Positions 33,342-42,054 of a stretch of 64,000 bases of DNA are shown here, piece after piece. Position 1 is the stretch's first letter. Each line of letters begins with the position of its first letter. Origin of the DNA: G963678095 sp963678095 (lineage in GTDB: Bacteria > Bacillota > Negativicutes > Selenomonadales > Selenomonadaceae); NCBI GenBank assembly GCA_963678095.2, contig OY782746.1, positions 558,001 to 622,000 on the forward strand, in the 5' to 3' direction. The notes beneath the pieces are model-generated. The model saw only the letters and a list, made by a program, of their open reading frames with translations. It had not been told where the DNA came from and did not search any database. A program made the position numbers and the translations under genes.

Positions 33342-33385
33342 AAGCAGCCAATTGTTGTCATCAGGCAACGATTGGCTGCTTTTTT
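33342..33385 (+). terminator. Terminator after dapL
   Basis: AAGCAGCCAAT-GTTG (from 33342) pairs with CAAC-ATTGGCTGCTT (to 33381), followed by T4-5. Confidence 0.92.
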
Positions 33386-33396
33386 GCATAAAAATG

Positions 33397-33425
33397 TTTA
33401 CATTTTTACAGCAATTCGTTATATT
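33397..33425 (+). promoter_or_regulatory. Promoter of the DUF815 ATPase gene
   Basis: TTTACA (33397-33402), 17-base spacer and TATATT (33420-33425), 38 bases before the coding start. Confidence 0.65.
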
Positions 33426-33463
33426 ATTAATAACATTATATTTCAGGAGGACATTTCATCTTT

Positions 33464-34723
33464 ATGAACACACTTAATTTACAAAAGCTACTAGTTTGCC
33501 GCGATATACTGGAAGATACTATCATTTGCCTTTTCTGTGACCTAGCAAAAAAACCTGCGGACACAGATCTCCCCTACATTCTCGCCGGAGCCCTTATCGA
33601 GCAAGCTGAACAGAAAAACTTTTCCGGCAATTTGCTGCGGGCTCAGCTGCTTTATTTATTGGCTCAAGGAAATAATGCTGCCGCTCAGACGACAGAACGA
33701 ACCAACGGAAGCTGCGGTGCCGGACTGCACCAGGCCTTTTCTTATGATATAGAAATTCTTTGGCCCTTGCTAAAAAAAGAGGATTTATCTGACATGTTCG
33801 GCCCGGCCCAAAAGCTTCTGTCGGCTTATCTGCCAACCGATTCAAAGCTGCCGGAAAACCTGCAATTTCTCGACCACGGTGTAAGCTCAGCCAGCACGCC
33901 AGCTGAGCTCACGATCACTTTACTTGATTATTATCGCCGCTATGGCTGCGGCGAAATTGCCAGTCACCGGGCTTTTTGCTGGGACAGCAAAAACCAGACA
34001 CTCGTCGGAATCCGCCATTTTGAAGACATTGCCTTTTCTGATCTCGTCGGGTATGAACGGCAAAAACAGCAGCTACTCGACAACACTGCTGCCTTTGCCG
34101 GTGGCAAACCCGCCAATAACGTCCTGCTGGTTGGCGCCCGCGGCACGGGAAAATCCTCCTCCGTAAAAGCCCTGGCCAATATATTTTATGCCCAAGGGTT
34201 ACGCCTGCTCCAACTGACAAAAAGCCAGCTGACAGAACTGCCTAAGGTGATGAGCGATCTTCGCCGTCGTCCCGGGAAAAAATTCATTCTATTTCTTGAT
34301 GATCTCTCCTTTGAGGAATTCGAAATTGAATACAAATACCTGAAATCAGCCATCGAAGGCGGCGTCGAAGGGCGCCCGGAAAACGTGCTGATCTATGCAA
34401 CCTCTAACCGTCGTCATTTAATCAAGGAAACTTGGAAGGATCGGGCCGATAGTCAGGAAGAGCTTTACCGCAATGACAGCGTCAATGAAACCGTCTCCCT
34501 GTCAGACCGGTTTGGACTGATCATCAACTATACGGCACCAAATCAGTCCGAATACCTGGCAATTATTGAACACCTGCTCAAAAAAGCAGCTGTTACGCTA
34601 CCTTCTGAGGAACTGCGGCTGCAGGCACTGCGGTGGGAACTCACGCACTCCGGGCGCAGCGGACGCGTTGCCCAGCAGTTTGTTACCCATTATCTGGGCC
34701 AACAGGCTAATTTGGAAAAATAA
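33464..34723 (+). CDS. DUF815-family AAA ATPase
   Basis: 419 residues. An N-terminal helical part (1-190) is followed by an AAA domain (about 195-415): Walker A VGARGTGKSSSVKAL, Walker B FILFLDDLSFEEFE, sensor-1 LIYATSNRRHL. This is the DUF815 family (COG2607), widespread but of unknown role. The ATG at 33464 is about 13 bases from AGGAGG, a long gap. Monocistronic between promoter and terminator. Confidence 0.93.
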   Translation: MNTLNLQKLLVCRDILEDTIICLFCDLAKKPADTDLPYILAGALIEQAEQKNFSGNLLRAQLLYLLAQGNNAAAQTTERTNGSCGAGLHQAFSYDIEILWPLLKKEDLSDMFGPAQKLLSAYLPTDSKLPENLQFLDHGVSSASTPAELTITLLDYYRRYGCGEIASHRAFCWDSKNQTLVGIRHFEDIAFSDLVGYERQKQQLLDNTAAFAGGKPANNVLLVGARGTGKSSSVKALANIFYAQGLRLLQLTKSQLTELPKVMSDLRRRPGKKFILFLDDLSFEEFEIEYKYLKSAIEGGVEGRPENVLIYATSNRRHLIKETWKDRADSQEELYRNDSVNETVSLSDRFGLIINYTAPNQSEYLAIIEHLLKKAAVTLPSEELRLQALRWELTHSGRSGRVAQQFVTHYLGQQANLEK

Positions 34724-34758
34724 ACAACGGCGGCAAAATATTTGCCGCCGTTGTTTTT
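34723..34758. terminator. Bidirectional terminator
   Basis: AACAACGGCGGCAAA pairs with TTTGCCGCCGTTGTT around ATA, with T-rich and A-rich flanks; ends the ATPase gene and the convergent response regulator. Confidence 0.95.
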
Positions 34759-34761
34759 CGT

Positions 34762-35475
34762 CTATACACTTTCCTGAAGACCTTCTTGCCTGACAAACCG
34801 ATAGCCAACCCCACGCACGGTTTCAATGCCGTCACTGACGGCCGGCACAGCTTTAAGTTTAGCCCGCAGATGCCGGATATGTACATCCACCGTGCGGGTG
34901 TCACCATAATATTCATAGCCCCATACTTTTTCAAGCAGTTCATCCCGGGAATAAGCCCGTCCGACATTTGTCAGAAATAATTTCAACAGTTCATATTCCT
35001 TTGGTGTCAGGGCCAGTTCCTCTTTGCCAAGAAAAGCCTTATAGGCAGCAAAGTCAATGCGCAACGGGCCCACGGCCAGCTGACTTTCCTGAACTGGTCC
35101 ATGCTGACTGCGACGCAGAACCGCTTTAATTCGTGACAAGAGTTCACGCATGCTAAACGGCTTCGTTATGTAATCGTCAGCCCCGAGCTCAAGCCCAAGG
35201 ACCTTATCGATCTCGCCGTCACGGGCCGTAAGCATGATAATTGGAATCATCGCTGTCTGACTCCGACTTTTAATCTCCCGGCAGACCTCAAGCCCATCAA
35301 TTTCCGGCAGCATGACATCCAGCAGTATCATATCAAGATTTGCTGCCAGCTTTAGTGCCGTACGACCATCACCAGCCTGCACTACGTCATAGCCGGCCTT
35401 TGTCAAATTATATGCCAGCAGTTCCCGTATCGATTCTTCATCATCTACAATCATTATGCGCATATCCTGCTTCAC
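34762..35475 (-). CDS. OmpR/PhoB-family response regulator, orphan
   Basis: 237 residues. Receiver domain (1-120): VDDEES acidic pocket, phospho-Asp in MILLDVMLPEIDG, Lys in DYITKPFSMREL. Winged-helix output domain (about 130-230): LTPKEYELLKLFLTNVGRAYSRDELLEKVWGY...RTVDVHIRHLRAKL...VRGVGYRF. No histidine kinase lies next to it. The start is uncertain: GTG at 35475, or the ATGs at 35463 or 35454. Closest in look to PhoP/PhoB/WalR; target genes unknown. Confidence 0.93.
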   Translation of the reverse strand: MKQDMRIMIVDDEESIRELLAYNLTKAGYDVVQAGDGRTALKLAANLDMILLDVMLPEIDGLEVCREIKSRSQTAMIPIIMLTARDGEIDKVLGLELGADDYITKPFSMRELLSRIKAVLRRSQHGPVQESQLAVGPLRIDFAAYKAFLGKEELALTPKEYELLKLFLTNVGRAYSRDELLEKVWGYEYYGDTRTVDVHIRHLRAKLKAVPAVSDGIETVRGVGYRFVRQEGLQESV

Positions 35476-35526
35476 TCCAGCACACTTCAGCAGAAATTTC
35501 CGCTGAGAATTTTTTATAAACCCGCA

Positions 35527-36150
35527 TTACAAAACCCGTGACAATTTTTCGTCGGCATAAGAACGCAGTGCTGCTGCTGCTTTCTTGTAAATAAGCAGCA
35601 TTACGGACGAAGTAAACGCACATTTTATGAGGTTGAACGGCAGCACCGCCCACAACATCATCGTCGTCATATCGGTTATATAGGGATTCACCGCCGTCCC
35701 CATCTTAATGATCGACTCTACCGGCCAGCCATAAACAGCCGCGAACAGCGGAATGGCAATATACGCATTGCCAAATACCGAAAAAAGACTGCTGGTCAAA
35801 GTCCCCACCGTCATCCCCCACAGAGCCGCCTGCTTCGTCTTATATCGCTGATAAATCAAGGCTGCGGGCAGAACAAAGGCGACATTGGCCATAAAATTAG
35901 CCATTTCACCAACAAGCAGCGTATCCGACCCCTGAATCAGCAGTTTAACCAACAGCTTCAATGAAATTATCAGCACCCCCGCCGACGGGCCTAAAAAGAA
36001 AGCTCCAAACAGAGCTGGCAGTTCAGCCGCATCAAAGCGATAAAATGGCGGAACAAAGGGCAATGGGAAATTTATAAACATCAAAATCGCACTGAACGCC
36101 CCTAAAATACCGATAATCGTCAGCCGATGCAGGGAAAAATTATCCTTCAT
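35527..36150 (-). CDS. ECF transporter S component, RibU-like
   Basis: 207 residues from the ATG at 36150 (ACAGGAG upstream; a longer frame is unlikely). Six hydrophobic spans and the N-terminal ALMFINFPLPFVPPFYRFDAAELPALFGAFFLGP pattern (aromatic/proline segment before PALFGAF) match riboflavin-type S components, which work with a shared EcfAAT module encoded elsewhere. No FMN riboswitch is seen before it, so the substrate is tentative. Confidence 0.8.
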   Translation of the reverse strand: MKDNFSLHRLTIIGILGAFSAILMFINFPLPFVPPFYRFDAAELPALFGAFFLGPSAGVLIISLKLLVKLLIQGSDTLLVGEMANFMANVAFVLPAALIYQRYKTKQAALWGMTVGTLTSSLFSVFGNAYIAIPLFAAVYGWPVESIIKMGTAVNPYITDMTTMMLWAVLPFNLIKCAFTSSVMLLIYKKAAAALRSYADEKLSRVL

Positions 36151-36223
36151 ACAAAATCTCCTGTGTTTCTCAAAACGCAAAGTAAGTCTCCTGCCGCCTG
36201 GCCGGAGACTCCCTGTCTATGTA

Positions 36224-36676
36224 TCAGTCGTCTTGTCCCTGATTCAGATCTGCTTTTGCCTGCTGTACGACATTTAACGTACTGCCGATATTCGCAGCCA
36301 GATGGTCAAATACCTGATTGGCATACTGCACAGAATCGCGTTTGAGCTCCCGGGAGTTAAGAATCGTTTTTTCCATGATTTCCTGAGCTTTTGCTTGCGC
36401 CTGCTGAAACACTTCATTTTCATCGGTCAGCTTCATGGCATAGTCCTTCGCCTGATCGACGATACGTGCTGCCTCCTGGCGCGCCGCCTCAAGAATTCGC
36501 TGTTGTTCCTGCACGACCTGATCAGCCTTGCTGATCTGCTGCGGCAATTCATTGCGCAGCTCATCGACGAGACGGATCAGATCATCTTCCTCAATAATAC
36601 ACTTGTTGGTAAATACCACACGTCTTGCATCGACAACTAAATTTTCAATTTCATCTAAAATATCATTTACAGCCAT
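36224..36676 (-). CDS. Coiled-coil protein, ATP-synthase-B-like, unknown function
   Basis: 150 residues, highly charged and helical throughout. The stretch VVQEQQRILEAARQEAARIVDQAKDYAMKL is a long coiled coil of the kind that triggers subunit-b/DivIVA-like annotations. No membrane span. It is conserved next to coaD and rsmD in related bacteria by my recollection. It starts 21 bases after coaD, probably one operon rsmD-coaD-this gene. Confidence 0.8.
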   Translation of the reverse strand: MAVNDILDEIENLVVDARRVVFTNKCIIEEDDLIRLVDELRNELPQQISKADQVVQEQQRILEAARQEAARIVDQAKDYAMKLTDENEVFQQAQAKAQEIMEKTILNSRELKRDSVQYANQVFDHLAANIGSTLNVVQQAKADLNQGQDD

Positions 36677-36697
36677 TTGATCAGCCTACCTTTTATT

Positions 36698-37195
36698 TTA
36701 TTTCTCACGCTGCATGTTTTTCCCCATGCGCGCCTTTATAGCTAATTCTACACACTCGGGCACAAGTCCTTTGACCCGGCCATTAAAATTTGCTAGTTCA
36801 CGGACACCGGATGAGCTGAGAAACGAATACTCATTGCTCGTCATCAAAAAAACCGTTTCCAGCTCGGGATCGATCTGTCGCAATAGCAGTGCCCGCTGGA
36901 ATTCATATTCAAAATCAGCCACGGCCCGCAGACCACGAACGACAATATGTGCGCCCTGCTGATGAACATACTCATTCAACAGCCCCTGAAAGGCATCTAT
37001 TCTGATGTTTTCAATATGCCTCGTCGACTCCCGCAGCAGTTCGACCCGTTCTTCCATCGAAAAAAAAGGCGTCTTGTTTATATTATGAAACACGCCGACG
37101 ATGATCTGGTCAAACATGCCGCTGGCACGTTCAAAAATGTTGATATGCCCATTGGTAACCGGATCAAAACTCCCCGGACAAACTGCAATCCTCAT
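36698..37195 (-). CDS. coaD: Phosphopantetheine adenylyltransferase
   Basis: 165 residues. Fourth step of CoA synthesis: adenylation of 4'-phosphopantetheine. Nucleotidyltransferase motif GSFDPVTNGHINIFERA (T/HxGH) at the N-terminus and the ISSS-like loop EYSFLSSSGVRELA. Start overlaps the rsmD stop as ATGA. Confidence 0.97.
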   Translation of the reverse strand: MRIAVCPGSFDPVTNGHINIFERASGMFDQIIVGVFHNINKTPFFSMEERVELLRESTRHIENIRIDAFQGLLNEYVHQQGAHIVVRGLRAVADFEYEFQRALLLRQIDPELETVFLMTSNEYSFLSSSGVRELANFNGRVKGLVPECVELAIKARMGKNMQREK

Positions 37196-37773
37196 GGCTT
37201 AGCCTCCTTCATCGTTTCCCTGCCGCGCTTAAACATACTGACCTGCGTCGTCGAACCATAGGCCTGATTGCGAATAAGCCGCAGATCCCCCCATGGTCCG
37301 CCAAGGTCATCCTCTCTGGCATGTTCAACAACAACCAGCCCCTGCGGCTCCAGCAAATTTCCCGCCGCAAGAAAAGCGAGTACTTGCTGACAGAGATTTT
37401 TACTGTAGGGAGGATCACAAAATACCAGGGAGAAACGCTGTCCACTCTGTTCCAGCCGCCGCATTACGGCCAAAGACTCCCCTTTTATTATTTTCGCTTT
37501 TTCCCCCAAATGCGTATGCGCAGCATTTTCTTCAATCACCTTAATGCTTTCCGCCCGCTGATCAATAAACACTGCCGTGGATGCCCCGCGGCTGAGAGCC
37601 TCAAGCCCAAGATTTCCCGTACCGGCAAAAACATCCAGCACCGCTGTCTCCCGGATAAAAGGCGACAAAATATTAAAGACAGATTCTTTGATCCGATCCG
37701 CTGTCGGCCGTGTATCATAGCCCTTGGGCGTTTTTAGTTTACAGCCTCTGGCGAGACCCGTTATAATCCTCAT
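37192..37773 (-). CDS. rsmD: 16S rRNA (guanine966-N2)-methyltransferase
   Basis: 193 residues of class I SAM methyltransferase fold: SAM loop DVFAGTGNLGLEALSRGA and catalytic FCDPPYS (D-P-P-Y). Modifies G966 of 16S rRNA. N-terminal MRIITGLARGCKLKTPKGYDTRPTADRIKESVFNIL is typical. First gene of the rsmD-coaD string. Confidence 0.96.
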   Translation of the reverse strand: MRIITGLARGCKLKTPKGYDTRPTADRIKESVFNILSPFIRETAVLDVFAGTGNLGLEALSRGASTAVFIDQRAESIKVIEENAAHTHLGEKAKIIKGESLAVMRRLEQSGQRFSLVFCDPPYSKNLCQQVLAFLAAGNLLEPQGLVVVEHAREDDLGGPWGDLRLIRNQAYGSTTQVSMFKRGRETMKEAKP

Positions 37774-37873
37774 ATTTCCACTCCAAACCTAAAATAAACC
37801 GTTCTCATTCTACCATATTTTTTCGTTTTCGTGAACTGCCTGCCAGAAAAGAAGTAGGGTTTATTCCCGCAAG

Positions 37874-37917
37874 AATAAATTTCATCTCATATGATATAAT
37901 ATGAGATGAAATTTATT
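37874..37917. repeat. Perfect 19-bp-arm inverted repeat at the DUF4127 promoter
   Basis: AATAAATTTCATCTCATAT (37874-37892) and its exact reverse complement (37899-37917) flank GATATA. A TATAAT (37895-37900) lies across the loop and right arm, and the AAAGGAGG ribosome site follows 4-5 bases later. It could be an operator overlapping the promoter, or an mRNA hairpin. Absence of a T-run after the stem speaks against a terminator on the plus strand. Confidence 0.75.
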
Positions 37918-37936
37918 TGTCAAAGGAGGCCGCTCT

Positions 37937-39613
37937 TTGAAGCTTCGGTTATTTTTTCTGTTTCTGCTTGTTGTTATAGTGCTCCTATCCTTTGAGCTGC
38001 TTACCGGCTATTATCCGTCCGGAAAACCAGTCTCCGCTGATCCGATCAAACCAACATACAAAGTCCTGCTGCTGCCGCTTGACAGCCGTCCGCCATGTCA
38101 AAAATTTGCCATTGATGCTGGCAAAATTGCCGGCATTGAAGTTATAACGCCCCCCGCAGAAATTCTTGATTACTACACAGCTCCCGGCAACCGCCCGGCA
38201 CTACGATCCTGGCTTGCAGAAAATATTGCTGCCGCTGACGCCGTCATCTTATCTATCGATCAGCTACTGCATGGAGGGCTGCTGGCGGCCAGAGAAACCG
38301 ATGGCAGCGGCAATGAAGAAGACGCCCTTGCCTTTGTGCGTGAACTTCATGCCCAGCATCCAGATAAACCGATCTATGCCTTTAATATCCTGCCGCGAAT
38401 TCATCCTCCGGCCAGCATCGACAATTATGAAGACCGAAAAAACCTGATCAAGTATTCACGGCTGACAGAAGAGCTGTCTGTTTTTGACAATCCAGACGAT
38501 CTTAAAGAGCTGCGACAGCTCGAGGAAACTGTGCCACCGTCTGCTCTTGCCCAATATAAAAGTCTGTACGAAGAAAATTCCCGACTTAATGAAAAGCTCT
38601 GTCTTATGGCCTCGCAGGGAATTTTGGAAAAAATCATTATCGGGCAAGATGACAGCGAAGACTTTGGCATTCCCAATCTGGAAAAGCTGCAATTGCAGCG
38701 CTTTATAAATTCCCTGGGGATTCGTGACGACCGGGCCGTGATAACCCGCGGTGCGGATGAAGTTGCCTTGTCACTGCTCACCGATATTCACAGCCATTTA
38801 TCCGGCAGCCAGCCGCCCAAAATCTATGTTGAATATAGTGACAGCGACGCCCCCGGACTCAGAATGCCTTATATGTCTGGTTCTGTCGCCACAAGTGTCG
38901 CCGAGAAAATTCGGCTTATTCACGGGGAGGCAGTAGACCGTCCAGAGGATGCTGATTTTACTTTATTCGTGCATATCGGCACCGATAAAAATCTGGGCAG
39001 TCGCAAGCACAGTGCCCTGCGCATTCAAGAATTACTTGATGCTGGCTACAAAATTGCCCTCGTCGACCTCAGCCAACATTTTTGCGCCGAAGAAGCGCTG
39101 CTGCCGCAGCTTATTTATTGTGATGTTGCCCTCAATCAGCTGATTGCCTATGCCGGTTGGAATACAACCAGCAATGCCGTCGGTACAGCCATATCCCAGG
39201 GGGCAATCTTTACCACCGAATTATCCCGACAGACAGAAACAACTGCCTTACTTGAACTTTACCGGCACAACCTGACTTTGCTCAACAACCGCTATTTGGA
39301 AGATTATTTCTATTTAAAAGATCTGATAGATACCATCAATAAAACTTTGCAAAAAGCCGGCTATAAAAACGTCTATGATCTCGATATGGAACATAATTAC
39401 AAATGGGCTAATTATCTGCTGCAAACCGGCATCAACCAGCGGGCTTCCTATTTGGAACATACTGCAGCTTATCGAAAACCGCTGAAAATCATGACACCAG
39501 AGGGACCTCTTCAGCTGCGTATCCGCGAACTGCAGGTCGAAACGTTCTATCCCTGGCCACGCACGTTTGAAATTTATCTGCAAACCACCCTGCAACTGGA
39601 GAACATTCCTTGA
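37937..39613 (+). CDS. Exported DUF4127 protein
   Basis: 558 residues. N-terminal signal/anchor (LRLFFLFLLVVIVLLSFELLTGY), then a DUF4127 domain across the rest: LLLPLDSRPPCQKFAIDAGKIAG, ILSIDQLLHGGLLAAR, KIIIGQDDSEDFGIPNLE, SGSVATSVAEKI and YAGWNTTSNAVGTAISQGA are recurrent pieces. TTG start at 37937, with AAAGGAGG 8 bases upstream. The family is common in Firmicutes and probably enzymatic on glycans, but no reaction is known to me. Confidence 0.92.
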   Translation: MKLRLFFLFLLVVIVLLSFELLTGYYPSGKPVSADPIKPTYKVLLLPLDSRPPCQKFAIDAGKIAGIEVITPPAEILDYYTAPGNRPALRSWLAENIAAADAVILSIDQLLHGGLLAARETDGSGNEEDALAFVRELHAQHPDKPIYAFNILPRIHPPASIDNYEDRKNLIKYSRLTEELSVFDNPDDLKELRQLEETVPPSALAQYKSLYEENSRLNEKLCLMASQGILEKIIIGQDDSEDFGIPNLEKLQLQRFINSLGIRDDRAVITRGADEVALSLLTDIHSHLSGSQPPKIYVEYSDSDAPGLRMPYMSGSVATSVAEKIRLIHGEAVDRPEDADFTLFVHIGTDKNLGSRKHSALRIQELLDAGYKIALVDLSQHFCAEEALLPQLIYCDVALNQLIAYAGWNTTSNAVGTAISQGAIFTTELSRQTETTALLELYRHNLTLLNNRYLEDYFYLKDLIDTINKTLQKAGYKNVYDLDMEHNYKWANYLLQTGINQRASYLEHTAAYRKPLKIMTPEGPLQLRIRELQVETFYPWPRTFEIYLQTTLQLENIP

Positions 39614-39622
39614 ATTTTTTTA

Positions 39623-39651
39623 TTGACTTTGTCTACAAACCTATGTATAAT
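39623..39651 (+). promoter_or_regulatory. Promoter of tRNA-Gln
   Basis: TTGACT (39623-39628), 17-base spacer, TATAAT (39646-39651): near-consensus SigA promoter 40 bases before the tRNA. Confidence 0.85.
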
Positions 39652-39693
39652 TATGTTTCGTGGCAGTGATACATTTCCTGCCCGCTAAACCAT

Positions 39694-39769
39694 TGGGGTA
39701 TCGCCAAGTTGGTAAGGCACGGGATTCTGAATCCCGCATGCGTTGGTTCGAGTCCAGCTACCCCAGCCA
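39694..39769 (+). tRNA. tRNA-Gln (anticodon CTG)
   Basis: Full cloverleaf: acceptor TGGGGTA/TACCCCA, D arm with GCCAAGTTGGTAAGGC, anticodon stem CGGGA/TCCCG with loop TTCTGAA (anticodon CTG at 39727-39729), T loop TTCGAGT and encoded CCA (39767-39769). U1-A72 pair and identity bases fit tRNA-Gln. A small hairpin GAGCCATC/GATGGCTTTT (39780-39802) ends the transcript. Confidence 0.97.
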
Positions 39770-39779
39770 TTTTGTTATT

Positions 39780-39802
39780 GAGCCATCCGCGTGATGGCTT
39801 TT
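39780..39802 (+). terminator. tRNA terminator
   Basis: GAGCCATC (39780-39787) pairs with GATGGCT (39793-39799) followed by TTTTC; ends the tRNA-Gln transcript 11 bases after the gene. Confidence 0.75.
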
Positions 39803-39816
39803 CTGCGTTTTAGGAT

Positions 39817-39848
39817 AAAAACCGGGGAGACAATGTCTCCCCGGTTTT
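39817..39848. terminator. Terminator after the EF-G paralogue
   Basis: AAAACCGGGGAGACA pairs with TGTCTCCCCGGTTTT, about 15 bp, ending directly at the stop codon of the leftward EF-G-like gene; A/T tails allow both directions. Confidence 0.92.
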
Positions 39849-39849
39849 C

Positions 39850-41937
39850 CTATTCTTCTGCCTTCTTCAGCTTGGCCTTGCCTTTTTCAATAATCGCTTC
39901 TGCTTTTTTTGCCGGCATCTCCTCATAATGGGAGAATTTCAGGGAAAACGATCCCCTTCCCTGGGTCAGCGACCGCAGGTCAGTGGCATATTTATAGAGT
40001 TCACCTTGCGGAATCTGGGCTTTTATTTCCCCTTGCCCCCGCTCACCACTTTCCATTCCCATAATCCGGGCCCGTTTAGCATTTAAATCACCAATGACAT
40101 CTCCCATATAGTATTCTGGCACAAAGACATTGATATCACAAATTGGTTCGAGCAGCAACGGCGAGGCCTCCAATATCCCCTTGCGAATTGCCTGTGCCGT
40201 AGCTGTTTTAAAGGCCATTTCAGAAGAATCCACAGCATGATAAGATCCATCATAAAGATTGACTTTGACGTCAACTACCGGATAACCGGCCAGAACGCCG
40301 CCTTGGAGCGTTTCGGCCGTCCCCTTTTCTACGGCTGGAATATATTGGCGTGGTACACTGCCGCCAAAAATAGTTTCCGTAAATTCATTTCCAGAGCCTG
40401 TCGGCAATGGCTCGATTTCAAGCCATACATGCCCATACTGCCCGTGGCCACCGCTTTGTTTTTTGTGTTTGCCTTCAACTTTTACCGGCTTGCGGATCGT
40501 TTCGCGATAAGCAACGGCGGGTTGTGTCAGCAGCGCCTCCACGCCAAATTTACGTTGCATCTTCTCCAGCGCAATATCAAGGTGAACTTCACCAATTCCG
40601 CTTATCAGGAGATCTTTTGTTTCCCGGTCTTTGACTACCCGCAGCGTTGGGTCCTCCTCCTGCTGCTTGCTGAGTGCTACCCCAATTTTATCCTCATCAT
40701 CTTTTTGTTTGGCCTTAATGGCCATCGTCATCATTGCTTCAGGATAATCGATTTTTTCATAACGAATGGGAGCGGATTTGTCACAAAGTGTATCCCCTGT
40801 ATTAGTCGATGCCAGCTTGGCAGCGACGACAATATCCCCCGCACTAGCTGTACTGAAGCCAAGTTGTCGCTTGCCCTGCAGGGTAAAAAGGCTGCCAACG
40901 CGTTCGGTCACATCCTTGGCCGAATTATAATACGACGCATCCCCCTTCATGGTCCCGGACAGAATCCGGATAAAGCTGAGTCTGCCAACCATCGGGTCAA
41001 CCACCGTCTTGAACACCTGGGCCGAAAAAGCATCCTCTGTCCGCCGCTCAATGTAATCTCCCGTCGCCGGATCAATCCCCAGTGAGGTTTTAAAATATGG
41101 CGTCATCAGATATTCGACCGCAGCATTCATCATTTTTTTTACACCTACATTTTGATAGCCGCTGCCGCAAAGGACGGGGAATATCTTTGCCGCCTGAATT
41201 CCTTCAATTAAAGCGGCTGCTATTTCTACTTCACTGATCTCCTGGCCTTCAATATATTTTTCCAAAAGTTCATTGTTGTATTCAGCGACCGTTTCGATCA
41301 GCTGCTGGCGAGCCAGCTCCACTTCCGGTTCCAAATATTCAGGAATAGCACCCTCGAGAATTTCCTCCTGCGAAGTGACAATTTTGGTATGCAATTTCAG
41401 CAAATCAGCAACCCCCTGAAAAGCAGCCGCCGTACCGATTGGCAGCTGAATTGGCACCACCCCAGGACCAAATTTTACGCGCAACTCTTCAACGGTACGA
41501 TTAAAATCAGCATGCTCACGATCCATTTTATTGATGAAAATGGCCCGTGGCAAATTCAGGCTTTCAGCATAACGCCACACCTTTTCCGTTTCCACTTCAA
41601 TGCCTGACGGGGCCGAAATGACGATCAGGGCATTGTCTGCTGCTTGTAGGGCACTTTTGACCTCACCGACAAAGTCCGGATATCCCGGAGTATCTATGAA
41701 ATTCAGTTTATAGCCCTGCCACTCACAGGCAGCAATTGCGCTGCTGAGTGTAAGTCTGCGCTTTGTCTCTTCTGCTTCAAAGTCAAGTACGGACGTCCCT
41801 TCATCCACTTTTCCGAGACGGGTCACAGCGCCGGCATTAAACAAGCATGCTTCCAGCAACGTTGTTTTTCCGGCTTTCCCCTGACCGACAACTGCTATAT
41901 TGCGTAGATTGGCACTGCTGTATTCTTTCATAGACAT
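39850..41937 (-). CDS. EF-G-like translational GTPase (EF-G2 type)
   Basis: 695 residues with EF-G domains I-V but non-standard G motifs: G1 is GQGKAGKTTL in place of the usual AHIDAGKTT, G3 region FIDTPGYPDF, G4 NKMD. Domain IV (GHGQYGHVWLEIEPLP, GSVPRQYIPAVEKG) and C-terminal EF-G fold (PLLLEPICDINVFVPEYYMGDVIGDLNAKRARIMGME) are complete. Paralogues of this type hydrolyse GTP and may act in recycling or stress; a dedicated role is unknown. Not next to rpsL/rpsG, so it is not the main fusA. Confidence 0.92.
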   Translation of the reverse strand: MSMKEYSSANLRNIAVVGQGKAGKTTLLEACLFNAGAVTRLGKVDEGTSVLDFEAEETKRRLTLSSAIAACEWQGYKLNFIDTPGYPDFVGEVKSALQAADNALIVISAPSGIEVETEKVWRYAESLNLPRAIFINKMDREHADFNRTVEELRVKFGPGVVPIQLPIGTAAAFQGVADLLKLHTKIVTSQEEILEGAIPEYLEPEVELARQQLIETVAEYNNELLEKYIEGQEISEVEIAAALIEGIQAAKIFPVLCGSGYQNVGVKKMMNAAVEYLMTPYFKTSLGIDPATGDYIERRTEDAFSAQVFKTVVDPMVGRLSFIRILSGTMKGDASYYNSAKDVTERVGSLFTLQGKRQLGFSTASAGDIVVAAKLASTNTGDTLCDKSAPIRYEKIDYPEAMMTMAIKAKQKDDEDKIGVALSKQQEEDPTLRVVKDRETKDLLISGIGEVHLDIALEKMQRKFGVEALLTQPAVAYRETIRKPVKVEGKHKKQSGGHGQYGHVWLEIEPLPTGSGNEFTETIFGGSVPRQYIPAVEKGTAETLQGGVLAGYPVVDVKVNLYDGSYHAVDSSEMAFKTATAQAIRKGILEASPLLLEPICDINVFVPEYYMGDVIGDLNAKRARIMGMESGERGQGEIKAQIPQGELYKYATDLRSLTQGRGSFSLKFSHYEEMPAKKAEAIIEKGKAKLKKAEE

Positions 41938-42025
41938 AACCTCCCTTAAAATCTTGTTATAATTTTCTTTATTCTCTGAAAATACCTCATATTCCTCTTT
42001 CTGTAAAAAAGTTTTCTGACAAAAA

Positions 42026-42054
42026 ATGCTGCAGGCAAGCCTGCAGCATTTTTT
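42026..42054. terminator. Terminator between adenosyltransferase and EF-G paralogue
   Basis: ATGCTGCAGGC pairs with GCCTGCAGCAT around AA, with A6 before and T6 after; functions for the adenosyltransferase gene read leftward (its stop overlaps the stem flank). Confidence 0.93.

Noticed and set aside
35476..35527. Histidine kinase partner adjacent to the response regulator
   Set aside because: The upstream gene is an ECF S component and no kinase motif appears on either side.
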